In this document: piece after piece, positions 40,248-51,911 of the stretch | How positions within the stretch are numbered: the first letter of the stretch is position 1 | Layout: each line of letters opens with the position of its first letter | DNA from: Spiroplasma gladiatoris | GTDB lineage: Bacteria > Bacillota_I > Bacilli_A > Mycoplasmatales > Mycoplasmataceae | DNA: 64,000 nucleotides | Assembly (NCBI RefSeq): GCF_004379335.1 | Contig: NZ_CP038013.1 | Span: forward strand, 310,001-374,000 | Direction of reading: 5' to 3' | The notes under the pieces: generated by a model | The model's database searches: none | Seen by the model: the letters and a program-made list of their open reading frames with translations, nothing else | Told to the model about the DNA's origin: nothing | Translations under genes and position numbers: made by a program

Positions 40248-41913
40248 TTGGTATGTATAAATGAAAAAAGATTCAAAGAAAAAAATATTGAAAATAAACA
40301 TAGTAATGATTTAGAAAAAAAGTTTGCTATTCTTAAACAAAGAGAAAAAAGAAATAGTAAAGATATATTTAACTGAAGTGTAAGAGGGAAAGCGTTTATG
40401 GCACTTGCGTTTACTTTAGCATTTTTTATTATTCTTTTTATTAGTGCGTTTACAATCATAATTTGGTTAACAACTTTACAAGAATATTTGAAATTAATAT
40501 TTTTATTAAGCCTTTTTTCTATGAAAAAATATCTAAAGCATGAGACTATGCTGCTTCAACTAATTTTATTTTAAGAACATTTATAAACTTTTTTAGCATA
40601 TGATCTGTTTATTTTTTAGTATTTACAACTAGTTTTTTAGTTTTTTTATATATAAAAATGTTGAAAAATATTGACTTTTATCATTTTAAAAGAATATTTT
40701 GATATCCTGTAAGATCTGCATTTAGATTATTTGCAATTTTATATATCTTTATTCAAATGTTACCTGTAATTGTTAATACTTTGATTTATCTACAAACAAG
40801 AGATAAGACATGAAGCTTTTTATATAAAAACTGAGCATCTTTATATCATTTTTATACACTAAATTTTACAATTTTTGGTATTGGTTTTTTTATGATATTA
40901 AATTATATAATCTATACTGCATTTAGTACAACAATCAATATAACAACTTTAATAAAATGAAAACATAATAAATCTAGATTGAGAGATAAATATTGAAAGT
41001 TATTAATAGTTGCTGGATGAATAAATTTATGAACTTTATTTTTAGCTTTATTTTTAACTACTTTTATTATTGGAACTCCAACATTAATTTGAAAAAAATG
41101 CTTAAAATTTAGTTTATTAAAAAATTATTTACCTTGATTGTCTAAATATTCTACATTACCAAGTCATTGAGTCTATATAACCACTTATTTATCTTTAGTG
41201 ATGCTATTTGGTTTAAATCATTTAAATATTGGTGTATATAACAATTTAATTTTATTAGAATTATTTAAAAAGAGTATTTATCCAAAGTATATTCATTGAA
41301 GATTTTTATACATTATATTTTTTGGTTTCTTTTTAGGAGATTTTTTCATTACATTTGGGGTAATAGAATTATTTAACCAGATTTCTTGTGTTGTAAATAA
41401 TAGTGGAAATAAAGTCATTAATGCAGGTTTTAGCGAAACAAATTTATATTATCAAAATTTATTTTATATTGAGTCTTTTTCTCTTATTTGTTTTTCGTTT
41501 TTAGGATTTAGTTTTTTAGGATTCTTTATATTTTTAATATGAGAATTATTTTTTGGTTGATGAGGTATGTCTATATACAACTATTTTAAAGTATCATGTT
41601 TTAGTTTTTTATATTTATTTTTTTAGGAGTTATATCAATAATATGTATTAATTTTATTTATGTTGATTCTTCTATTAAAGAATTTAGATCTTATAATAAA
41701 ATTATTTCTTTAGAAAACACAAAAAAATTATCATACTATATATCTTCGCCATTAATATATTTAATGTTTGTTCCATTGCTAAATATAATTTCTTTTACAT
41801 TTACACCTTTTATTTTGCAACCATGAGCAATTGTATTTTTTGTATTAATAAGTGTTATTCAAACATTAAGCATATCTTTAATTTCTGTTTTATTATTTAA
41901 AAATGGTATATAA
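40248..41913 (+). pseudogene. Large multi-pass membrane protein, broken
   Basis: Three frame segments together make one ancestral protein of about 555 residues with ten or so hydrophobic segments. Segment 1 runs in one frame to TAA 40572 (RNSKDIFNWSVRGKAFMALA and one membrane helix). Segment 2 continues from about 40505 in the -1 frame (PFFYEKISKAWDYAASTN) to TAG 41624. Segment 3 resumes in a third frame at 41626 and ends at TAA 41911. The 5' end has no ATG in frame, only TTG 40248. Many TGA Trp codons keep segment 2 open. The function is unknown. Confidence 0.75.
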
Positions 41914-41921
41914 ACAAATTG

Positions 41922-42407
41922 ATGGCTTTTAAAAAACTATTCAAAGAAATGTTTTACTTTCCTAAGTTACATACAAAATATGAATTTAAGTCAATCAAAA
42001 GAAGAGCTTATAATTAAAAAAATCTTTATAAATTAGTCAATAAAAAAGCAGAATTTTTAAAAGAACTTACTTTTTGAAATGAAAAATTAAAAGAAGATAA
42101 CAAACAAATAATATTACCTCAAATAGAAGAAATAGCATCAACATTGTCAACGATTGATAGAGACATTGAATTAATTAAAATAAAACTAGGTATTAATCCA
42201 AATGAATTAAGTTTCGAAGAAGAAATTGATAAAGAATTATTAAATCAAAGTTATTATAAAGAGCAAACAAATAAAGAATATCAAGAAATTGAAGAATATG
42301 AAAATTTAGAAACACTTCAATCAGAAGAAGAATATGAAATTATAGATGAGAGAGTTAAAATTTATTTTGATCAAAGTGATAGCAAAAAATTAGAAGTTTT
42401 AAATTAG
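41922..42407 (+). pseudogene. Charged coiled-coil protein with premature stop
   Basis: ATG 41922 opens a frame (MAFKKLFKEMFYFPKLHTKY) that hits TAA at 42015. The same frame then reads on to TAG 42405 as a Glu/Lys-rich helical protein with repeated EEYE/EIEE patterns. One base change would restore a 161-residue protein. It begins 9 nt after the broken membrane protein, so the two were once an operon. Confidence 0.68.
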
Positions 42408-42589
42408 ATAGCAGATTCTTAACTTGCTACTTTTGTGAATAAGTTATTAATTTTGAACAAGATATATTAAAAAAAATATTATTTGTATTTGAACTTTCTG
42501 ATGATACAAGGGGTATATTTCATAAAAAATGTTTTGAAAAAAATGCTCATTATTTTGAAATAGTAGATAAAACTAATTAAGGAGATTAA
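42408..42589 (+). pseudogene. Short gene remnant
   Basis: A gene-free gap with one conserved-looking tail: from about 42467 to TAA 42578 a frame reads KKILFVFELSDDTRGIFHKK and ends with EIVDKTN. There is no start or RBS for it. It is probably the 3' end of a degraded third gene of the cluster. Confidence 0.4.
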
Positions 42590-43210
42590 ATAAAAAGATT
42601 ATTAATAGTGCTAGGCTCATTTTTTATAACAAATTTTAGTTTATTACCAGTTATATCTTGTAAAAGAATTGAGCCTCCAACAAAAGCTATTAACTTTAGT
42701 GAGGAATTTAAAGATGTGATACTTGAAATTGATGAAATTAAAACCTTTGATTTATTAGCTCCTAATCCTATAAAAGATGCAAAAATTGTAGTAGATAACT
42801 CTAACACAGATGTCTTTTCAAATAAACTTGATAAAGTTAAAGATAATGAAGGCAATGGAAAATTTAAATTAATAATTCAAGCTCTAATAGGTGGTTAATC
42901 TGATATTAAAATTAATTATGGAAAAAAATGAGCAAAAATCAAAGCAAATGTTAATTGTATTGATTTTTCAAAATTTAGTAAAGAAGAGTCACAATTAAGT
43001 GTGGATAAAGCATATAACGATAATGAAAATATTATAAAAAATATTATTTTAGATTTAATTAAAAATAAGTTTCCAAATTTTAAAAATCCAAATTTAGATT
43101 TATTTACTTTTAAGTTTGAAAAAAAGTAATTTTGTAAATAACATAATTCTTTCTGTTACTGTTACATCAGCAGAAAATGTTAGAAATGTTATTAATTCAA
43201 TCAAGTTTAA
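42590..43210 (+). pseudogene. Lipoprotein gene, decayed
   Basis: GGAG at 42581 is followed by ATA where ATG is expected (42590). The frame then encodes KRLLIVLGSFFITNFSLLPVISC, a signal peptide with lipobox VISC. It meets TAA at 42896-42898, continues in the same frame (YGKKWAKIKANVNCIDFSKF) to TAA near 43127, and the last piece (NNIILSVTVTSAENVRN) is in another frame. Start loss, nonsense and frameshift are all present, so it is not functional. Confidence 0.72.
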
Positions 43211-43219
43211 AATAAATTA

Positions 43220-43254
43220 AAAAAACTTAAATCTTTATAAGATTTAAGTTTTTT
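43220..43254. terminator. Bidirectional terminator, lipoprotein remnant / DegV
   Basis: A 15-bp perfect stem (43220-43234 with 43240-43254). The degV stop overlaps its right end. Confidence 0.88.
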
Positions 43255-44099
43255 TAAAACTTATTAACTTTAGTGGCAAAAAAAGCAAATGTTTCTGCAC
43301 CTGTATGGCAAATGATTACAAAAGGTAGTTTTTCAACTAAGCCTATTTTTAAGTTTTTTTGTATTACTATTTTTTTTATTTCTTCTAACAATTCAATCGA
43401 ACAATCTGAATATGCAATATCAATAACATAATCATCAGTTTCATTTTTAATAATTTTATCTAAAGAATTTTCTATAGCTTTTTTAAAAGTTCTTGTTTTA
43501 TCTTCTTTATCTATTATTCCTGTATAAGAAAGAATAGGAGTTATTTTAAGTATTTTTGCTAAGCTAGCTGCTGCCTTTGTAACTCTTCCTCCTCTAACAA
43601 GTTGTTCTAAAGATTTAGGAATAATATAACCTTTAATATTTTCGTACTTATTTTCGATTTTTTGACAAACTTCAATTGGTTCAAGGCCTTTATCAAGTAA
43701 ATAACGCACTTCTTCTAATTGTCTTTTTATAAGAATACTAACTCCATTGTTGTCAATAATGTGAACTTTTCCTTTATAACCATTTTCTTCATTATTTGCA
43801 AACATTTTAAAAGTATTAAATTGTCCTGATAAACCCTTAGATATTAATAAACAAATAACTTGGTCATAATCTTTTAGCAGTTCATCTCATTTATTAAGCA
43901 TTTCTCCAGTTATTGATTGAGAAGTTCTTAAAAGTTCTTTGCCATTTAAATTGTTAAATTGCTCTTCTGTAAAATTTTCATCATCTTTTAATGAAGTTCC
44001 ATCTTCTCTTAAAATTAGAAGGGGAACTAAAAATGTGTCTTTATATTTACTTAAGTCCTTGACCCCACATGCAGAGTCAATAATAATTGCTGTTTTCAT
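43254..44099 (-). CDS. DegV family fatty-acid-binding protein
   Basis: A 281-residue DegV protein (IIIDSACGVKD at the start, LRTSQSITGEML, then LEQLVRGGRVTKAAASLAKIL and CHTGAETFAFF). In Firmicutes these (FakB) hold a fatty acid for phosphorylation by FakA, feeding host fatty acids into lipids. ATG 44099 follows GAGGTATATAA on the minus strand. The TGA at codon 71 is Trp. Confidence 0.92.
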
Positions 44100-44149
44100 T
44101 TATATACCTCACAATTATTTTATATAAATAAAAACTTAATGAAAAATAA

Positions 44150-44183
44150 AAAAATAAATTTTAAATTTTAAAATTTATTTTTT
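44150..44183 (-). terminator. Terminator of the hydrolase gene
   Basis: AAAAATAAATTTTA pairs with TAAAATTTATTTTT. The hydrolase stop codon lies inside it; degV starts beyond. Confidence 0.75.
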
Positions 44184-45214
44184 GTTTCTATGAAGTTATA
44201 TACTTTATTTTTATACTCTGTTTGATGATCTTGATAACATGCAGAATGTTTTGATTTTTCAAACAAAACTAATTGACTATTTTTATCTTCATCTTGATTA
44301 TTTTTTAAATGATGCATAACTACACTGCAATGATAGGGTATAAATTCATCTTTTAAGCCGTGAATGTATAAAATTGGTAATTTTTTAACTCTTTCATACT
44401 TATCAAATAAACTAACTTTTGCTATATCTGATTTTGAATATCTTAAAAAGTTTCTTTTTATTCCTAATGACATAAAGTATCAAGGAATTTTTAAATATCT
44501 TTTTAAAAAGAATCTTATTTGAGGAATTGCTGAACTAAATGGACAGTCTGCAATCATCCAACTAACAGGATTTTTTTTATAATACTCTTTTGCATAATAC
44601 AAACTAGTAGTTGCCCCCATACTAACACCAAGAATTCCGATTTCAACTGCTTTAAACTTTTGTTTAATTCAACTAATCATTTGATCTAAAATTTTTGCAT
44701 TAGTTAATCCAAAATCACTTTTAACTCCATAAGTATTTCCATGAGCATATGCATCAAATGTTAATATATTATAACCTTTTTCATAAAAGAAGTTACAACT
44801 TCTTAAACCACTATACTTATTTCTTTTAAAACCATGCAAACCAATAACCCATTTTTTGAAATTATTATCCTTTCTTTTAACTATCAAAGCGCTTATTTTT
44901 TTTTCTTCATCTCCTAGATCTAACTCTTCAACATTATCTTTTTGTATTGCAAAATCTTTAAGTTTTCTTGCTTTAATATCATATTCAATTTGTTCTCAAC
45001 TGTTTAGTTGATATCCTTCTTTAGAAATACCTGACTTTTTATATTTGAATAAATATGAAATGAATATTTTTGAGCACAAAAAACTTAAAAGCAAAACGAT
45101 AGGGAAGAAAATAACCATAATAATTACTTTGTAAGGTTGATATGTATATTTTTTTAAATATTTTCAGCTTTTTTGTATTTTTTTATCTTTAAATTTTATG
45201 TTTGTATTTTTCAT
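44168..45214 (-). CDS. Membrane-anchored alpha/beta hydrolase
   Basis: A 348-residue protein with an N-terminal membrane segment (about residues 30-52) and an alpha/beta hydrolase domain. Nucleophile elbow GVSMGATTS, acid HGLKDEFIPY and catalytic His in FEKSKHSACY form the triad; the oxyanion strand is IGLHGFKRNKYSG. The substrate is unknown; an esterase or peptidase-like activity is likely. ATG 45214 on the minus strand. Several TGA Trp codons keep the frame open. Confidence 0.85.
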
Positions 45215-45329
45215 AAATAACACCAAAATAATTTTATAATATATAATTTAAAACTTTTTTATTTATTCTAAATTAAAAAAATTTTAGGTATTTTGAGTTA
45301 TATATAAAACAATTTTTATGTAAATATGC

Positions 45330-45335
45330 TATAAT
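45330..45335 (+). promoter_or_regulatory. Likely -10 box of the Cys-rich gene
   Basis: TATAAT 22 nt before ATG 45357, in the 142-bp gap between divergent genes. Confidence 0.45.
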
Positions 45336-45356
45336 AAAAATAACGGATGTGATTTT

Positions 45357-45785
45357 ATGTTAATTCGTAAAGAAGAATGAGATGACTTTAAAAAAGATTT
45401 AAGTGTAATTATTTGTCAAATTGAGTGCAATAATACTTTTAAAGTCCAAAAATACATAAGTGATCACTGAAACAACCTACCAATGTGTATAAATGCAGAG
45501 TTAAAAAAATATTTTGAAGATGAAAAAAAATATGGTGGTAACAATATTGTAACTTGTTATGATTGTAAAAAAGAAATCCTTGCAGTTAGTTCACAAACTA
45601 AATCAAAAATGTTTTATATAAATATTTTTGAAGGTTTTAATAATTTAATTGATCTTAACTTTAAATCAATTATTCATATTCCATTAAAATGTGAAGCTTG
45701 TAAAAAGTGAATTTGTGGAAGTGATTTTTGTGATTGTAAATGTTTTTTTGAAGAAAATGAATGCGAATGGTTAAAAACATTATAA
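45357..45785 (+). CDS. Cysteine-rich zinc-ribbon-like protein, unknown
   Basis: A 142-residue protein not recognised. It carries over ten cysteines. CYDCK and CEACK look like the two halves of a zinc ribbon about 45 residues apart, and a C-terminal cluster (CGSDFCDCKC) could bind a second metal. The N-terminal part has CQIEC. Mixed TGA and TGG Trp codons are used (TGG in CEWLKTL). It stands alone between divergent and downstream units. The RBS is weak (GGATGTG). Confidence 0.6.
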
Positions 45786-45924
45786 ATAAATATTTATTAA
45801 TTTTTACTTTAAACTTTTAAGGTATATAATGTTATTAATTGAGTTTTAAAAATTGTAATTAAAATCAGATTTAATATTTTAATAAAATTAAAATATTTTT
45901 TTATTGTAGAAAGGAAATTAAAAT

Positions 45925-47730
45925 ATGCAATCAATAGAAGAAAGATTAAAATTTTTTTCAAAAGATAAATTCAAAAAGTATGGCGCTCTTTTAAAAGAAG
46001 CTATAAAAGCGCATCCAAAATTATTTACATTATTTATTGTTATATCAATTCTTGATACAGCTTTATTCTCAGGAATGTCTTTTATTATCTCAAGTTTAGT
46101 AAAAAGTGTAACTAATACAGGAGGGCATTTTATTTTTGGACTAGAAGTACAATGATATCATTGAGTAGCAATTGGTTGTGCAATGGTAGTTTTATACGCA
46201 ATAGTAGACTACCTTTTAAATTATACTAGTGGGATATTTACAAGATTAACTGAAATATTTGTAAGGGTTAAATGTTTAAAAACATTAACTGATGTTGATC
46301 TTAGTTTTTATTCAAAAAATCAAATCGGAAATATTATGACAAAAATTATTGGCGACTCACAAGGACTAGCTGATGGAATGAATGAATTTTTGGTTAACTT
46401 GTGTTACATAATCTTAATGTTTATTTTAATTAACGTGATTATGTTTAGTTTAGATTGAAAAATAGCATTAATTTGTTTAGCAATTTTTTCATTCTTATTT
46501 ATAGTTGCATGAACAATATTTTTTAGATATCAAAAAGCTTTAATTAGATCAATTGACTTTAAACAAATAAATGATACAAATGATGTTGATAGATTAATGA
46601 ACATTCGTTTAATTAAATCAAGTGGTACTGAACTAAGTGAGTATGAAAAAATAAAAATTCAAAATAGTAAATATGGTCAAAAAATTAATAAAACTGTTTG
46701 ATGATCAACTATAATGATTATTTTTACAAACTTTTTTGGTTGAATTTTACCGGGTATAATAACTTTAACAATTATGTTTTTGTATAAAGACACAATGTCT
46801 GTTGCAAATATATCATCATTAATAATTTCATTTATTTCATTTATTTCAATTTTAACTGGTGCAATATTTTTATTGCCTATAATTTTAAGAGCTTTATCAA
46901 GAACTATGAACTGTAATACAAGATTGGTTTATATTTATTCACATAAATCACTTTTACAGTATGTTGATAATCCAAAAAAAATTAATACAATTGAATCAAT
47001 TGAATTAAAAAACTTAGAATTTATTTATCCTGAAGCACCTGGAAAATTAATTATGCCAGAAATAAATTTTAAATTTGAAAAAGGAAAAAGTTATGCATTT
47101 GTTGGTGAAACTGGTAGTGGAAAATCAACAATTGCCAAATTATTATTAAGATTTTATGATCCTTCAAAAGGAAGTGTTTTGATAAATGGAATTGATTTAA
47201 AAGAAATTGATTTACCTTCTTATCTAAGTCATGTCGGTTATGTTGAACAAGAACCTCAAATACTATTTGGTACTGTTTTAGATAACATTAGATATGGTAA
47301 TTTTGATGCAACTGATGAAGAAGTAATAGCAGCTGCTAAAAAAGCACAATTACATAACTTTATACTAGGACTTTCAGAAAAATATGACACAATTTTAGGA
47401 GAACGTGGATTTATTTTATCTGGAGGACAAAAACAAAGACTTGTTATAGCAAGAATGTTTTTAAAAAATCCTGAGTTACTAATTTTAGATGAAGCAACAA
47501 GTGCTTTAGATAATATTGTTGAAAAAGAAGTTCAATCGCAATTAGATAAATTAATTGTTGGTAGAACTACAATAGTGATTGCTCACAGATTAAGTACAAT
47601 AAAAAATTGTGATCAAATAATTGTTTTAGGAAAAGATGCCGGTGGAATTATTGAAGTTGGTACTTTTGATGAATTAAAAAATTCAACTGGTCATTTTGGA
47701 AAATTATATAAAGCAGGATTAATGAGTTAG
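45925..47730 (+). CDS. ABC exporter half-transporter 1
   Basis: A 601-residue MsbA/MdlB-type protein: six membrane segments (about residues 35-330), then an ATPase domain with Walker [11 protein letters not shown]-loop YVEQEPQ, signature LSGGQKQR, Walker [13 protein letters not shown] and switch His in IAHRLST. No C39 peptidase domain precedes the membrane part. It is 11 nt before a second half-transporter, so the two may form a heterodimer. The substrate is unknown. The RBS is AAAGGAAA. Confidence 0.9.
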
Positions 47731-47741
47731 GAGGGGAAAAT

Positions 47742-49601
47742 ATGAAATATGAACAAGGTGCAAAAAGTAAAATCATGGATAAAATCCAATCTGAAAAAAG
47801 TCAAATTGGATATTTAAAAATGCTTTTTAGATATTTTAAAAGACATCCTTTTTTTGGGGTTTGAATATTTTCTTTAGCTATTATAACAAGTGGTATTGCT
47901 GTTAGTTTACCTTTAGTAATGCAAGAAATGATAACTTGTTTACAAGGTATTGATGATAAAATAACTTCAAGTTTTTTAGGTTTTCAATTTGGTTGGGAAC
48001 AATGAATGTATTTGCAAATTGGAATGTATGTTGTTTTAGCATTTACTGTATTTAATTTGTATCTTGCTGTTGGAAAATTAGGAAAACGTGTAGAAGTTCA
48101 TTTAAGAAATCAAACTGTAAAATCATTACTTTTACAAGATATTTCTTATTACACCGATCAAAAAATCGGAGAAATTTTAACAAGAATCGCACAAGATACT
48201 CAAATTATTGGAGATCAAACTCAATTAATTCCAACACTGGGTTTAATGGCTATTTTTAACTTTTTAGGGTCTGCTATTGTATTAACTCATATTGATTTAA
48301 GATTAGGTTTAATATCATTTGCATTTGTGTTGTTGGGAGTTTCTTCAATCTTTTTATTTATGTCAAGAGTACAAAAAAAGATGATGCAATTAAGAACTGT
48401 TATTACTTATGTTAATGGAGATATTACAGATCGTGTTGCAACTATGCGTTTAATTAAAGCTAGTGGTACAGAAGAATACGAAAAACAACGTTATTCAGAT
48501 ATTCATAATGAATTTTATGATGTTGTAAAAATGTTTTTTAGAAGATTTAGTTCAATATTAACTTCTGCTTTTGTTGCAGTAATGTCTGTACAACTTGTTA
48601 TATTTACTTGCGCATATGTTTTTTATTCAGATGATACAAATCGATTAATTGTTGTTGCTACATCATTTGCAGCAGGTTTAGGGACAATGGTAAGTCCAAT
48701 ATATCAAGTTTTAAGAATTTCGTTTGGTTATTTATTAGCAAATCAATGTACAAAAAGAGTACAACTAGTAATAACTTCAAAACCGAGATTTGATCAACAT
48801 TATTATGAAGGAACTGGAATAAATCTAGAACATATTGATGGAGATATAATTTTTGAAGGAGTTAAATTTGCTTATCCTGAAAAATTAGAACAAATTATTT
48901 TACCTAAATTTGACTTTAAATTTGAAAAAGGAAAAAGCTATGCATTTGTTGGAGAAACTGGTAGTGGAAAGTCAACAATATCTAGATTACTGTTAAGATT
49001 TTATGATCCAACAGAAGGTAGAATTCTAATTAATGGGAATGTTAATTTAAAAGACATAAGACTTAAATCATATTTAAATAGAGTTGGTTATGTTGAGCAA
49101 GAACCTCAAATTATGTTTGGAACAGCTAAAGAAAATATTAAATATACAAATCCAGAAGCAAGTGACGAAGAAGTAATAGAAGCTGCTAAAAAAGCTAATC
49201 TTCATGATTTAATTATGACTTGACCATTAGGGTATGACACTATCTTAGGAGAGCGTGGATTTATGCTATCTGGAGGACAAAAACAAAGACTTGTTATTGC
49301 AAGAATGTTTTTAAAAAATCCTGAGTTACTAATTTTAGATGAAGCTACAAGTGCTTTAGATAACGTTATTGAAAAAGAAATACAAGTTGAACTTGAAAAA
49401 TTAATGGTTGGAAGAACAAGTGTTTCAATTGCTCACAGATTAAGTACAATAAAAAATTGTGATCAAATTATTGTTTTAGCACCTGGTCAAGGTGTTGTTC
49501 AAATGGGAACTTATGAAGAACTTAAAAAAATCCCAGGTCATTTTAAAAACTTATATGATGCAGGATTAATGAAAGTAGATAAAAAAACAGTTGCTTTATA
49601 A
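47742..49601 (+). CDS. ABC exporter half-transporter 2
   Basis: A 619-residue partner of the preceding gene with the same layout: a basic N-terminal tail, six membrane segments, and an ATPase domain with [24 protein letters not shown] and LDEATSALD. All catalytic motifs are standard, so both halves should hydrolyse ATP. The DNA of the ATPase region is very close to that of gene 1 (for example around 47420-47500 and 49270-49350), suggesting recent duplication or gene conversion. The RBS is GAGGGG. Confidence 0.9.
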
Positions 49602-49632
49602 AAAATTACATAAATTTTTATGTAATTTTTTA
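49601..49632 (+). terminator. Terminator after the exporter pair
   Basis: AAAAATTACAT pairs with ATGTAATTTTT and leads into a T run. It starts at the stop codon. Confidence 0.85.
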
Positions 49633-49693
49633 TTTAGTTTAATATGATATTATCTAATAAATATTAATATTTTAATTATTAAAAGAAGAAAAA

Positions 49694-50449
49694 ATGCTTT
49701 CAATTCTTGTTTTACTTGACTCATATTCTAATTTAATTTTATTAACATTAATGATTACAATTTTTATTTTTTTAATTTCTATGTACAAGATTACTATAAA
49801 AGTTTATATAAAAGGAAACTTTACTTTATTAAAAAGTCATTTTAATAATTTATTAAACTTAGATTACTTTAATTTAATCGATAAACTTAGTATAAAAAAA
49901 TATGCGTTTGTAAATGGTCTTATTACTTTAATAGCAATTTTGTTAGAATCGATTTTATTTATTTTAAAAACATTTGTAATTGAAGTTTCAAGTTATAAAA
50001 TGCTATTTATAATTGTTTATATAATAAGTGTTTCTTTTTTAATGCTAATATATTTTGTTTTTATAATGTATTTTTTAGCTAAAGTTAATAAAGATTACCA
50101 ATTTAGTGAACAAGAATCAGAGATATACTTTAAAGATTTATTTTTAAAATATAGCAATAAAAATTATATAAATTTAAAAATAAATACTTCATTAAACTTG
50201 TATGATCCAAATAAATTTTTAAATATTATTCAAAAAAAATTTCAAATTAAAATTAAAAAAAGTAAAAATTACAAGCAATTATTAAGTATTTTTAAAAATT
50301 ATTTATATGTTAATTCTATGAATCTATCAAGAATCAATTTTAGTCTTTCTAATACTTTAATAATAGTTGGTGAAAATAAAGCAGATTTTGAAGATTATAA
50401 AGTTGCATTAATTTCTAACTTTTTGTTTTATGTAAAAAAATATAATTAA
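49694..50449 (+). CDS. Membrane protein with cytoplasmic tail, unknown
   Basis: A 251-residue protein with three membrane segments (about residues 10-35, 72-98 and 103-130) and a basic, Lys/Asn-rich C-terminal half. No family is recognised. AAGAAGAAAA before the ATG is a weak RBS. It is followed by a separate promoter region for ffh. Confidence 0.6.
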   Translation: MLSILVLLDSYSNLILLTLMITIFIFLISMYKITIKVYIKGNFTLLKSHFNNLLNLDYFNLIDKLSIKKYAFVNGLITLIAILLESILFILKTFVIEVSSYKMLFIIVYIISVSFLMLIYFVFIMYFLAKVNKDYQFSEQESEIYFKDLFLKYSNKNYINLKINTSLNLYDPNKFLNIIQKKFQIKIKKSKNYKQLLSIFKNYLYVNSMNLSRINFSLSNTLIIVGENKADFEDYKVALISNFLFYVKKYN

Positions 50450-50546
50450 TATTTTTAGTATAATTTTTTATTGAATGTAAAGTTAATTGTTTTTTTAGAA
50501 AAAAATAATAATGTTATAATAATTTAGACAAAAAAGGAGTATTTAT

Positions 50547-51890
50547 ATGGGATTTGGAGATTTTTTATCAGGACGTGTTAAAAAAAGTATAGAAAAAAAT
50601 TTAAAAAAAACAACTTTAAACGAAGAAAACATCAAAGAAGTATTAAGAGAAATTAGACTAGCTTTACTTGAAGCTGACGTAAATATTGAAGTTGTTAAGA
50701 AATTTATAAGTAGAGTAGAAAAAAAAGCAGTTGGAGAGTATATTCAACAAGGTGTAAGAGCAGACCAACAAATGGTAAAACTTGTTCATGAAGAACTTGT
50801 TGAAATTTTAGGTAAAGTAAACTCTCCTTTAGAAATTAATAAAAAACCATCAATTATAATGATGGCTGGTTTACAAGGTGCTGGTAAAACAACAACAGTT
50901 GGTAAGTTAGCTTATTTATTACAAAAAAAATATAAGAAAAAAGTTTTAATGGTTGGATTAGATATTTACAGACCAGGTGCTATTGATCAATTAGTAGAAC
51001 TGGGATCAAAAAATGATTTAAATACTTTTGAAAAAGGTAAACAAGATCCAGTTAAAACTGCAAAACTAGCAGTTGATTTTGCTCAAGAAAAAGGTTATGA
51101 CGTTATAATATTAGATACAGCTGGACGTTTACAAATTGATCAACAATTAATGAAAGAATTAAAAGAAATTAGAAAAGCAGTTTCTCCTCAAGAAATATTA
51201 TTAACTGTTGATGGTATGACAGGTCAAGATATTATTAATGTAAGTCAAGAATTCAACTCACAACTAAAACTTAGTGGGGTTATTGTTACTAAATTAGATG
51301 GTGACGCAAGAGGGGGAGCTACCCTATCAATAACTGATATTACAAAATTACCAATTAAATTTATTGGAGAAGGTGAAGGGATTTCTGCTCTTGCAGAATT
51401 TCACCCTAAACGTATGGCAGATCGTATTCTTGGAATGGGTGATGTTGAAACATTGTTTGAAAAAGCAGTAGATGTTGTTGACCAAAGAACAATGGAAAAA
51501 ACAATGAAAAGAATGTTTGCTGGTCAATTTGATTTAGAAGATTTAAGAAACCAACTTGAACAATTATCAAAGATGGGTAGTTTGGGTGGTCTTATGAAAA
51601 TGATGCCAGGAATGAATGGTAAAATTTCTGATCAACAACTTGAACAAGCTCAAAAACGCTTATTTGTTGCAAATGTTTTAATGAGTTCGATGACTATTAA
51701 AGAAAGAAGAGACCCAAAAGTATTAAAAGCACCAAATCGTAAAAAAAGAATTTTAAAAGGTTCAGGTAGAACTGAAAAAGAATATAATGAACTATTAAAT
51801 CAATTTGATAAAGGTAAAAAACAAGTTTTGGAAATGGCAAAGCAACTTAAGTCTGGAAGAATGCCTAACATGGGAGGATTTAGACTTTAA
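50547..51890 (+). CDS. ffh: Signal recognition particle protein Ffh
   Basis: A 447-residue SRP54 GTPase. N domain, G domain with GLQGAGKTTT (P-loop), DTAGR and TKLDGDARGG, then a Met-rich M domain with MPGMNGK and MKMMPG-type runs that bind signal peptides and SRP RNA. Directs membrane and lipoprotein export. The RBS is AAAGGAG. A TATAAT lies at 50515-50520. Confidence 0.96.
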   Translation: MGFGDFLSGRVKKSIEKNLKKTTLNEENIKEVLREIRLALLEADVNIEVVKKFISRVEKKAVGEYIQQGVRADQQMVKLVHEELVEILGKVNSPLEINKKPSIIMMAGLQGAGKTTTVGKLAYLLQKKYKKKVLMVGLDIYRPGAIDQLVELGSKNDLNTFEKGKQDPVKTAKLAVDFAQEKGYDVIILDTAGRLQIDQQLMKELKEIRKAVSPQEILLTVDGMTGQDIINVSQEFNSQLKLSGVIVTKLDGDARGGATLSITDITKLPIKFIGEGEGISALAEFHPKRMADRILGMGDVETLFEKAVDVVDQRTMEKTMKRMFAGQFDLEDLRNQLEQLSKMGSLGGLMKMMPGMNGKISDQQLEQAQKRLFVANVLMSSMTIKERRDPKVLKAPNRKKRILKGSGRTEKEYNELLNQFDKGKKQVLEMAKQLKSGRMPNMGGFRL

Positions 51891-51911
51891 TTAAAGTTTA
51901 ATTTAAAAGAT

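Noticed and set aside
40248-43210. Insertion sequence or prophage as the cause of the broken cluster
   Set aside because: No transposase, integrase, terminal repeats or phage genes are visible; point changes and small shifts explain the breaks.
45925-49601. The ABC exporter pair as the processing transporter for the double-glycine peptide
   Set aside because: Neither protein, nor the third exporter, has an N-terminal C39 peptidase domain, and they lie over 40 kb away.
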